Below, in pieces: positions 11,286 to 20,694 of a stretch of DNA of 64,000 nt. Where the stretch lies: NCBI GenBank assembly GCA_037355855.1, contig CM074762.1:2418001-2482000 (forward strand), read 5' to 3'. Made by a program: the position numbers and the translations under genes. This DNA comes from Pseudo-nitzschia pungens (lineage: Eukaryota > Bacillariophyta > Bacillariophyceae > Bacillariales > Bacillariaceae). Position 1 is the first letter of the stretch; every line of letters starts with the position of its first letter. The notes under the pieces are model-generated. The model was not told the origin of the DNA. It was given only the letters and a program-made list of their open reading frames with translations, and searched no databases.

Positions 11286-11604
11286 TACGCGCTGATCGAG
11301 TTGCTCAAAAACTCCATGGCGGCGACGGTCGAAACAAATCCCGACATTGTGGCGGAAGCGATGGACTCGGACTGGGACAGTGACTCGGATAGTGACTCCG
11401 ATAGCGATAGCCACGACGAGGCACCACACCACCTTCCCACGCTGTACCTCGAGGTATCGGATTCGCCAGAAGACGACAGTGTCTACATCAAGATCTACGA
11501 CCAGGGGGGAGGCATCGATGACAATGTCGACCTGGAATCCTTCTTTCGGTTTGCACAGCGGGACATGGTGTGGTGTCGCCTCGACGACCAACAAACCTAC
11601 AGCA
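11286..11604 (+). pseudogene. Isolated exon of a PDK/BCKDK-type mitochondrial kinase
   Basis: A 319-nt exon-like block is bounded by a 3' splice-site-like TTGCAG before 11286 and a GTGAGT donor after 11604. It encodes YALIELLKNSMAATVE, the N-box of the GHKL ATPase domain of pyruvate and branched-chain ketoacid dehydrogenase kinases, then YIKIYDQGGGIDD (the G1 box with the essential Asp and Gly residues), then FFRFAQRDMVWCRL. Between them sits a (DS)n run from GACTCx repeats. No exon with the catalytic His upstream or the GxGxGL lid downstream was found in the flanking 700-1300 bases, which are repeat-rich. It is therefore read as a gene fragment, or an exon whose partners lie too far away to recognise. 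Confidence 0.6.
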
Positions 11605-12891
11605 GTGAGTATTGGATTGGATTGGATTGGTATCAAATGCTGATTGCATGTAGTTTGTTAGATACAAAGTACTACGCAGCCTTTCAGCAACAAAGTATTT
11701 GCCTGTTGACAAAAGAGAGATAGAGTGGATACTAGTAGTAGTAAGTTATAGTAGCAACAACAATTTTGGCACACGGAGTGCTGGCAAGGAGAAACAAAGG
11801 CACTAATGTGTAAGGTTACCGTACATCAGTAGGGGATTCCTGCCAGGTGCTGTTCGCCCGTTTGACTCTGCCAGCGATTAAAAAAGTTGTTTTCCCCTTC
11901 CCCATACGGAACCGGTACGGTAGATATTATGAGGGGTATTAGTATTATTATTATTTGTTGTCGGAGTCTCAAAAGTGTGAATTAAAAAAACAAAAAAAAG
12001 TGTGAGGATAGAGTATACACGTACCGGTACTAGATAAGGTTCACGTAACCTTAGCCTACTTACCGGTACGTCCGTTAGATTTTCGTGCTCTTACCGTATC
12101 ATAGATATTATACCTAGTACACGTACGTTAAAAACTTCCTGACTTCGAACACGAGTTTTAATTTGACGAATTGACGACGATTACTTCTACTCTCCCGGTA
12201 TTTGTTGTCAGTTGCACGTCTTGGCAATGGTGGGGGATTGCCAACAAAAATTGACATTATTTGACGCATATCAACGGTTCGCCCTATTGACCTCCGTCAT
12301 AACCGTGCTTGACCTCCGTCTTATACATGCTTCTAAAAACTTATGAGTAATCCTACCATCCATAATGTTGTTCGTGAGATAAAAAATAAAGAAGAATTCT
12401 GTATCTATTCGTACACGTAAGGTTACTCGTACAACTATCTTACAAAATCGATCATGCAACGGAAGCGTCGTTGCGAGTATTGTACAGGTAACTTACGGTA
12501 TTTACTACTTACCACTACCGGTACTAATTGTTTTTCTGGAAGAAACAGCAAACTTCCAATTTCAACAAAAGAACATAATCTACAGTATCGTATTTTTTAC
12601 TTCTAATAAACAATAATGGTATGTTAGCTGAACGCGAGGAACTCGCAAAATAAAAAATTGCAATCTCTGGCGCAGAGTGCTCCAGATTGAATTTTGAGTG
12701 CAGTCTTTCTCATGAGTACGGTATTTCTGGTTTGAAAGTCATGTGCGAAATTTCTCAGGCTCACTTCATTGCTAATGATCTCAATGTATTGAACATATAA
12801 ACAAGATGGCGACATTTAGTGCAAAACCCTCCACGCCTTTACAACTTTTCCCATCCCCTTGTTATTATTTTAGAATGTTTTATCAATCTGC
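11605..12891. other. Intergenic region, AT-rich with repeated words
   Basis: About 1.3 kb between the isolated kinase exon and the 3' end of the HMG gene. ACCGGTAC and GTAAGGTTAC words recur at 11810-11930, 12020-12120 and 12410-12520. No gene supported. Confidence 0.55.
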
Positions 12892-14451
12892 CTATCGTGG
12901 TTGTGAATGATCTTGCCCGTCCGAAGGAGGCCTGTTTGGATCATAATGGTAGTAAGGCGGAGGATTCCCCATGGCATAACTTGGATGCGTAGAGTGCTCA
13001 GTTGGCGGATAAGCACCCTGTGAATAGTCTGTAGACACAAAGTTAAGCCGATAAAATAAACAAATCCATGAGACATCTGAAGAGAAATACTTCTCGAGAC
13101 GCTCTCCGATGGTATCGAAACGTTCGAAAAGACAACACAGTGAACTCGAACAATTACCTTAACTTACCTTGTTGATAATAATTTTGTGGTGAATACCCGT
13201 AAGGATGTGGTTGCCCGTACGTATCGTAGCCCATTGCAGTCGCTCCGTCGTATCTTCTATCGAAAGCGTCGTAACTATTCGGATTACTTCCGTGTGCAGC
13301 GTAAGCCGATGAGTACGGGTGCCGCTGAGTTTCGTTGTTGTTGTCAAATGAACTAGATGGCGGTTGTTGTTCCGAATAGAAATACGAAGAGGACCCGGGC
13401 GGGTATGGCTGCTGATGCGAGTAGTTGCCTGCAGAGAAACTGTAGTGCGCGGATCGACTCGTAGGGTTTACTGAGTGTGACACTGCAGAATACGGGTGCG
13501 CTGCCGATGTCCCAAATGTATCACTCGCCATCTTAGTGTTGTAATCTATTCCGATGCTTGCATTGGAATCTGCCGTGCTGCCTATACTGCTACTTCTCGA
13601 CTGTTGTTCATCGTTCCTAACCGGCAATTTGCCCTCGCGTACAGCTTTCATTGCTTCGTTTTCGCGTTCTTCTCTCTTCGTTTTGATTTCCTCTTCGCAC
13701 TGCCGTTTCCATTCTGTCATTGCGACCTTATATTGCTGTCGCAGTGTATATTCTTCGTCGATGAATGCTTTCTTTTCTTCAGCATCGGCATCTTTCCACA
13801 TTTGCGCTAAAATTCTCGACACTTCAGCGTTTTTGGCGTCCTTGTATCTACTCTTTACTTCGGATCGCTTCGAGTTGGAAAAGGACAAAAATGCAGACAT
13901 CGGACGCTTAGGCGCCTTTGGATCCTTACTTATCCGTTTTGTTGCTGGAACTTTCCAGGGACCAGTGTACATTGATTTTTCCATTTCATACCGCGCTTTG
14001 TCTTGCCGCGCCATCTCTTCCCATTTTTCCCGTTCGTCTTCTGGTAGCGCTTTCCACGCCTGAGATACCATCTTGGCTACTTCTGTCGTCGATAACTAGA
14101 ACAGCGTTCAACACGGAAACCACACCAGAGCACAATGAACGAAATAATGAGCATCAAGAGAACCTGCACTGGAATACGAAGTATGGAAAAGTGACCCACT
14201 AGAAAGAACGTAGCCCGACGTAGAACGTTAATATGCGACAAGTGTTATCATAACTGCAGCTTCGTTCTCACCTTCTGACCTTCCCCCTTTTCAGCCAGCT
14301 CTTCTCGTATCTCCTTGTGTTTTTTGGTCGAGAAGAACATGTATGAACTTTTGAATCGCCTGGGTGCCTGAGGCGCTTTTTTATACTTGACGGGAGCGAA
14401 TTGCCTCATGTTAGGCGTCGACCTATTTGTGCTCATCTTCGCCATCAACAT
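12892..14451 (-). CDS. Protein with two HMG boxes (three exons)
   Basis: Exons 14451-14272, 14095-13168 and 13028-12892 join with introns of 176 nt (phase 0) and 139 nt (phase 1), giving about 414 aa. Box 1 spans the first junction: PQAPRRFKSSYMFFSTKKHK, then LSTTEVAKMVSQAWKALPED after the intron. Box 2 begins DPKAPKRPMSAFLSFSNSKR. HMG boxes bend DNA without strict sequence preference, as in HMGB and Nhp6 chromatin proteins. The C-terminal half is a low-complexity Tyr/Ser/Pro/Gln/His tail; the small last exon continues it (QGAYPPTEHSTHPSYAMGNP) and ends in TAG. Start alternatives in frame are ATG at 14445 or 14436, and the frame also stays open upstream to 14586. It is probably nuclear and architectural. 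Confidence 0.88.
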
Positions 14452-16381
14452 AAATTGTTTTCGGTATACGGTAGCGTTGTACACCGGAATGTCGCAGCAG
14501 CAATAAAGGTAACGGTAGGAAGGGCGGGAGATTGGAATACCGGTGTTGCAGTCGTCGTCGCGCAGTGCTCGATTGATCAGCAGCAATGCATTCGTCTTTA
14601 ACCACCTTGTGTTCTTGTTGGATAGAATTAAGTTTCTCCCAATACTATCTTTGCACTACTATTGTAGCCACAAACGGCAGGTGCGACAGATTTTGTTTTC
14701 CCTCTAGACTCGATTGTGTTGTGCCCAAGCAGAATAGAGTAAAAACTGCGGGTACAGTTTTTAATTGCTTGTCGCTTGCAACGTCGGTTTGAGTTTGAGA
14801 TATGGTTTTTACTCTATCAAAATGTTTGGTGTTGATAATTGAGAAACGTGGGAGCAGACTAACTGGTTCCGTACTGGGGATTCGAGCCCCCTTTTTTAAT
14901 TATTTAACTCTCACCTTTTGAGATTGTTCCAGTGCGAGTACATTCAGCACACCTTTTTTCAGTCTGATGATTCATTCACTAAATGTAGAATCAAAGTTCC
15001 CAAGTGGGGATGGTATTCGTGGGGTTGGGTCGGAATCAGAAATATCACTATCGAAAAGATTGTAAAGAACATGGTAAGGTTATCGTACGGTAGGGAGAAT
15101 AATGTATCTTCCAAATGCGTCAGTCATCTCTACCCGTATAGATAGAGTTCAAACGCAACTTCAAACAAAGACAAAGTTTAATCGGGCTTTGTTGGGATTC
15201 AGATATGGAATTGATGAGATGTGCCTAAATATATATTTCTTAATTTCCGTCGAAAAGCGGAGAATTCATCGCCAATCTTTTTTAGTGATTCTCCATTAAT
15301 GAGGTGATGAACAAGGCAAGGCGACGCTTTATGGACATTCGATACCTGTTCTTGGCGACAGTGTTTATCATTCGTTTACTCTATTTTTTTATTACTCTAA
15401 TCTGTTCTGTTCCACCCTTCAATATGATCCGAAAAAATATATATTGCTCTTGTACTAATGAATCATCGTTTAATGAGATGTGTCGATTAAACTATTAGCT
15501 CTTGTTTTCAATCACTCTTTTTTCTTTTTCCTTGTCGAAACGGTTTCAATAATTATTCGACTTTGCTTCACCTGCGATATCAAAAAATCATAATGCTGAA
15601 TGAGTTGTTATTGAACCGATGAGATAAGGTAAAAACCTTAGGCATAATTTGCCTATTGATTATCGCGTTTGTTGTAGAACCGGTTTCAATAATTATTCGA
15701 CTTTGCTTCATCTGTACCGGTATTTTGATTTTTCTGATATTGAATGCGCTTCCATTAATACTATAGTACCGTTATTACGGTATTATGCACTTATTCAAAG
15801 GTATTAAAAACATGCATTGGAAAATCTATCTAGCATGCTACCGGCAGGCGCGGATCGGTTGGCCATCGAGAATCCAACAAGAACCAACAAACGATAAGTA
15901 GTGTTTTGTCGACCGTTATGTTATCTACTTACTGGTACTCTTCAGAGGAAATATAAAGAAATAACGTACGCTTACCAGGAATTTACTATGGTTAGAATAG
16001 AGCGAAAACCTTTTTTCATAATTTTTTTGATGTCACACTTTTTAATGAAACGAGCTCCAAAAATTCAATAATTAGATAAGTATAATTGACATAGGAGTAA
16101 GGTTACTTAGTTTTATCATCTGAATCATTCTTATTGTCCTACGAAGAAAGAAGTGGAAAACGAACAAGTGATTTTTGAGATAAGTAAAACTCTTTTCTTG
16201 CCTTTGGAACCTACCGGTACCGTGCTTGAAATAAACAAAATCTACGAAGAAGGTAATGAGCGATTCCCGAAACAAGTAAACACATGATTTACTTAACACA
16301 TGATTTACTACATTAATCTTGACGTGGCACATTTACTTTTATGTGCTCAAACACACAAATCTAAATTTCTGTGTATGAAAA
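14452..16381. other. Gene-poor AT-rich region
   Basis: No gene is supported over about 1.9 kb. It contains the 30-nt direct repeat pair listed separately, scattered ACCGGTA and GTAAGGTTA words, and short open frames without family character. Confidence 0.55.
15541..15710. repeat. Pair of identical 30-nt direct repeats
   Basis: The block beginning CGGTTTCAATAATTATTCGA at 15541-15570 recurs exactly at 15681-15710, 140 bases on. Identity falls off right after, apart from a short CTG. The intervening DNA is not repetitive. Confidence 0.9.
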
Positions 16382-16427
16382 ATTTAAATTTTGCCCGGGG
16401 CAAGAACACCCCGGGCATAATTTAAAT
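16382..16427. repeat. Strong inverted repeat (19-bp arms, 8-nt loop)
   Basis: Arms 16382-16400 and 16409-16427 pair at 18 of 19 positions around an 8-base loop. Each arm combines an ATTTAAAT block with a GCCCGGGG block. It could form a cruciform, or a hairpin in RNA. No poly-T follows and no gene ends here. Confidence 0.85.
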
Positions 16428-16639
16428 ACCCATTTAGCAGATTTCAACGGAATCTTGAAAACCAGAATCAGTCGCGTAACGCATGATAGCGCGCTAAAAA
16501 TAGTCGGTGGATGGGAAATAAAGAGAGAGTTTTTGTTTTTCCAAACAAGATTCCAAATTCCAAAATGTGCCTTCTCTCCGCCTGTCTGTTGTCCGAATTC
16601 TAAACATGTGCGTTGGGTGCGCCAAAATAAATGAAGGCA

Positions 16640-17140
16640 TATCGTCTAGTCGCGGCGGTGTTGGTGCAATATTCACTAACACTAACTTCTAAAGTATAGC
16701 TCCAATAACAACAATTAATGGCTCATTAGATAGCTCTCACTCTCCTCTTTCCATAGGTATATGATTCTATATACTTCAGAGTTACTCTTGTTGTTGCAAA
16801 TAGCCACTGAAGTAAGTATTAGTTTGCATTGCTCAAAAAACCAATTGGCGCATATGCGCCAATTTTGACCACTCGTGTATTTACTAGTAGTAATGACTAG
16901 TTTGATTCAATTTTTACGCGCATCGATTTTAGGCAGCTTCTCATCTTTCTCATATTGGTATGTGTTCTCGTGTGAGCATGACAGACGACGGTATGTTTCT
17001 GAAGGTGGTATCAACGATTATTTAACCAATAGGACTCATCAAATCAGTAAAAAACTGATATTCGACTAATAGGACTTCGAAAATTAGTTGGTCAAAATCT
17101 ACTGTTCAACAGTAGATTTTTTGGCCGCGACTAGACGATA
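16640..17140. mobile_element. MITE-like element with 17-bp terminal inverted repeats
   Basis: TATCGTCTAGTCGCGGC at 16640-16656 is the exact reverse complement of 17124-17140, so the element is about 501 bp. Just inside each end lies a hairpin: 16658-16682 (9-bp arms, one mismatch, 7-nt loop) and 17094-17120 (13-bp perfect arms, 1-nt loop). A 22-bp perfect palindrome sits inside at 16843-16864. There is no coding capacity. This matches the architecture of small non-autonomous DNA elements, but target-site duplication is not clear beyond a possible TA, and a second genomic copy is not visible in this window. Confidence 0.5.
16843..16864. repeat. 22-bp perfect palindrome
   Basis: The half-site AATTGGCGCAT is followed directly by its reverse complement. 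It lies inside the MITE-like element. Confidence 0.9.
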
Positions 17141-18530
17141 ATCTAAACTAAATCGTTTTGCATATTAGTTTTGGGTCAGTACTCGTACCACCATATCCAA
17201 AAAACAGGTTCTGAACATTAAAATTGTAGAACTCAACATAATTCTCTACTACTTCGTACTTCACTACGCATCGCGTAACAGTTGTAAAATGGATGATTTA
17301 TTTCTTAAAAAACGCAATCATGTTACTCGCAGAACCCACAACACACCGAATTACCCAAAGAAAAAAACGAGAAGCATCAACAGCATAACGAAGAACCACG
17401 TTGACTCAAGTGTCCACTTGGAAAAAGCAAGCAGATGCAATTTCTCTTCATTGAAATCTTCATTTGTATCTTTTTCTGCCTATGCAGCTCAACATTGATT
17501 CCACTTGGCACAGACGGCATCCAAAGATCCCTTTTTAGTAGTAGTACTAGTACCCACCACTACCATAGCCCAGTTCCCTAGAGAGTCAGTAACCCTTGGA
17601 CTATCACATACATATGTTTTACTGCCTATGTTGGCTGCTCGGTTGATGCCTCAACACTTGCTCAAGAGACAATACCCTTCTCTTCATTTACACCACCAGC
17701 AATCTACTACTACTAGATATGGAGCTAGTATTTTCTCTGTTTCTGGAGGAATTTATTCAAAACTAGCTTAAACTGTAGCCATGTTTGTGGATCCAGCATT
17801 GGTGCAAGTCTTCTGTATGTTACGTATATTACTACTAGTACTACTAGTAATTCTAATGGTGATACAAATTTTGCACCCGGTATGGCTGTTTCCTTTTCTA
17901 CTGTATTGCGAAGTATGAAGTACATAGTAGTAAACCTTACTTTGTAACATCGTCACACTCTCAACAAAAAGGGAACAAAAAGTAAGATTACTAGCAATTG
18001 AAAAATAGTATACTAGTAGTAGTAAGAATGTATTCAATACTACTACTAGTTCTACTACTGAACAACGACAAAAAAATAACTAATGGAGGCCAAAGCTATG
18101 CATGGTGTAAGTCACCAATTGCAACAGGAGCTGTTGCAAACAGTCGGTTGATATTTTTTACGAAGAAGTTTCAAGTTGTAACTTGCGTTGAGGAGGTTTC
18201 CATTGCTGAGGGGAGGTATTTGGTCCTATTAAAAGGAAAAATCTGTTCAGAATTCCTTCATAAAAAACTTCCGAAGTTTTTGACGGGTAAGGTTTAGTAT
18301 CTCAGCGCATGGTGAATGTACGATAAGACTTACCTAAGGCCTTACTGTATTACCTATCGTCTACTACGACTAAAAGATCTGAGATCGCTGTCCGACATCC
18401 GACTCATACACCTTTCATTTACGTGCCGTCGTTACAACCGTTTCCTCTGTTTATGCCGTGAAATGTCATAAGGCACGAATGCAATCTCTAGTAGGCATCA
18501 CGGAGCAGATGACAAGCAAATAAAGAGATA
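17141..18530. other. Intergenic region with ACTAGTA-rich stretches
   Basis: About 1.4 kb before the GT14-like gene. Runs of ACTAGTAGTA recur near 17535-17560, 17700-17720, 17820-17860 and 18005-18060. Short open frames (for example 17289-17498) show no family features. The final 150 bases probably hold the promoter and 5' UTR of the next gene. Confidence 0.55.
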
Positions 18531-20363
18531 ATGAACAAAAAGTCTGTCGTTTCTACCGTGACGATCGCATTTGCTACACTACTTCTGTGTTCGGTCTATA
18601 CAACGATATCAACCGTATCGGTGGTCACGAACTGGGGCGATTTCAGGAGTTTCACAAACGCTCATCAAGATGATGGGTTGTTACAGTCTTTTCCGACGGT
18701 AAAGAAACATTCACAGCTGAGGACCAATGACACAGGACCGACGAGGAATAGTGAGCCCTACAATGATTCTGTCATCGACCTCTCCGATCATTCTCTCTAC
18801 TCTAAGAGCAACGACCAGAGATCACCCCTGCCCGTCATCATTCAGACACTGAAAAGGCTTCTTCCTTCGAAACTCTTCAATGGAACAGCAATTATCAGCA
18901 ACAGCACCAACGCATTGCAACGGGAACAACGTCGTGTGCTTGAGGTACTTGTAGAACATTATTCCAGAACACACAATTCTATTGATTCAGATGTCGTAGA
19001 GTTGGGACACTGTCGCTTGGAATTGATAGATTATTCGAAGTTTTCATCCTGGTCATCGGTGATTCTCCACGATGCCTGGCCAAAAATTGAGCAAAAGCTG
19101 AAACGGAACTCAGAGGAAGTGAAAGACCTCCGAACACGAGATGTTTGGGACGCTGATATGTACCGAGAGTTTTGTTTGGGTTTGTTGGAAATGTTTGCGA
19201 CACACAACAACGAAGAAGAGAATGGTGCAATTTGCGACTTCCAGAAATATTCTCTAAAAATTCGACGCGGCAATAATATCCTGTCGGCGGGATCGACACT
19301 ACGAAATGTACCTCCCAGCAGAAACGGCCTCCCTCGATTGGTATTCGTCATCATCGCATTTCAAGATGGGGATCACCTGGAAGCCCTCATCGAGGCGTGT
19401 TTCATGCCGCATCATCTGATTATTATTCATCTGGAACACAGATCTCCTACCCCGTTTACGGAACGCATTCATCGAATAGCGACGAAGTATGATAACGTTG
19501 CAGTCGTCCAATTTGGGAGCATCATTTATCAAACAGATTCCGTGTCCACTGTTAATTATCAAATCATGCACTGGGTTACCGACGAACTGAAAATTCCGTA
19601 CGACTACTGGTTGACGCTCGGTAACGCAGCTTATCCATTACTCGGTGCCTCGGAACTGACAAACTACTTTCGCAAGACTAAGCGAAACATTTGGCTTGGC
19701 GAGCTACGACACAACAAGAATGGAGGCAGGGTGAGTTGGGCCTACCTGGAACGCAAACGCCTCATCTTTACTACAGGAGAGCAAAAGTACACACAAAGAA
19801 CGAAAAAGTGGAAGCAAAATGGCTTTGAGGCGACTATTCCGGATTACATTAAGACTAATATGACAGAGAAAACCAATTCTGGGAACCAGGCTGTATTCTC
19901 ACACCAAGTGGTCAAGAAGCTGATTGCTTCTCCACAAGTGAAAGAATTATTCAGCATTGCCAAGTACGGATGTTGTTGTTGCCTCGAGGAGAGAACTTGG
20001 ATTGCTGCAGCACGAATAATTGGGTACGGCAGTGAGGCCATGGACGCAGCCAGCATGTTTCAGGTTTGGGGGGGAGAATCCGAGTGCGGTCGAGGCAGCA
20101 TGAAAAACGCTCTTCTGAAGCCAAACGCAACAGTTTGTTACAAGAGCGATGATTTGACGAAAGGAAATATTTATGAACGGCATCAAAACGAATCCGGGCG
20201 CATTGACGATCCGAGTCACTCCTTCTTCCATGGCGATAACCTTTTGCGCGAACTACAACTTGCCAAAAAACGAGGGTTTCTGTTCGCAAGAAAATTTAAA
20301 TCCGGAGATCGAGACTCTGTCAAACTGATTGAGATGATCAAGAAGAATTTACACGATGTTTAG
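18531..20363 (+). CDS. GT14-like (core-2/I-branching) glycosyltransferase, type II membrane protein
   Basis: Single exon of 610 aa. One N-terminal signal anchor (VSTVTIAFATLLLCSVYTTI) follows a short basic cytosolic end, as in Golgi transferases. The Branch domain begins near residue 265: PRLVFVIIAFQDGDHLEALI, then HLIIIHLEHRSP, YDYWLTLGNAAYPLLGASEL and NIWLGELRHN. It ends with the GT14-typical FARKFKSGDRDSVKLIEMI. GT14 enzymes add GlcNAc or xylose branches onto glycans or proteoglycans in the Golgi; the donor and acceptor here cannot be told. The luminal stem (residues 40-180) has several N-glycosylation sequons (NDT, NDS, NGT, NST). A CCCC run (KYGCCCCLEE) inside the domain is unusual. Confidence 0.8.
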   Translation: MNKKSVVSTVTIAFATLLLCSVYTTISTVSVVTNWGDFRSFTNAHQDDGLLQSFPTVKKHSQLRTNDTGPTRNSEPYNDSVIDLSDHSLYSKSNDQRSPLPVIIQTLKRLLPSKLFNGTAIISNSTNALQREQRRVLEVLVEHYSRTHNSIDSDVVELGHCRLELIDYSKFSSWSSVILHDAWPKIEQKLKRNSEEVKDLRTRDVWDADMYREFCLGLLEMFATHNNEEENGAICDFQKYSLKIRRGNNILSAGSTLRNVPPSRNGLPRLVFVIIAFQDGDHLEALIEACFMPHHLIIIHLEHRSPTPFTERIHRIATKYDNVAVVQFGSIIYQTDSVSTVNYQIMHWVTDELKIPYDYWLTLGNAAYPLLGASELTNYFRKTKRNIWLGELRHNKNGGRVSWAYLERKRLIFTTGEQKYTQRTKKWKQNGFEATIPDYIKTNMTEKTNSGNQAVFSHQVVKKLIASPQVKELFSIAKYGCCCCLEERTWIAAARIIGYGSEAMDAASMFQVWGGESECGRGSMKNALLKPNATVCYKSDDLTKGNIYERHQNESGRIDDPSHSFFHGDNLLRELQLAKKRGFLFARKFKSGDRDSVKLIEMIKKNLHDV

Positions 20364-20694
20364 CATTTTTCCCCGAGTGGCTTTCGCCCCTTTCAGCGTC
20401 ATTTATTACTATCGATGAGTATAGATGGAATTTCAATTGCAATTGAAATTGCAATTGAAAATGTTGCGCAACGAAATACGGTATCGCACCAGATCATCCG
20501 TAATTTATCGTCGGACTCGAGAGCAATGATAGCATGAGATGATTGTATGGACGATGTGCCGACGTTGCGTTTTTCGCTTCGAAGCAAAACACAGCAAGAC
20601 GTGAAACTCAAAATTTCCGAGTTTAACTTTTTCTATTGTGAGCCGAATTGCCCGTATGTGGTGGCGATCGCTATTCCGCGATTGTTATTGACCA
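20364..20694. other. Convergent intergenic region
   Basis: About 330 bases between the GT14-like gene and the DUF6824 gene, which end toward each other. It contains a palindromic CAATTGCAATTG-type stretch around 20430-20460. Nothing else seen. Confidence 0.6.

Noticed and set aside
14870..14900. T-arm-like string (GGGGATTCGAGCCCC) followed by poly-T, suggesting a tRNA
   Set aside because: The sequence after the arm goes straight into Ts, leaving no acceptor stem, and no D-arm or anticodon arm can be folded upstream.
17289..17771. Two adjacent plus-strand open frames of 69 and 88 aa
   Set aside because: Low-complexity, repeat-derived composition (ACTAGTA runs) and no family resemblance.
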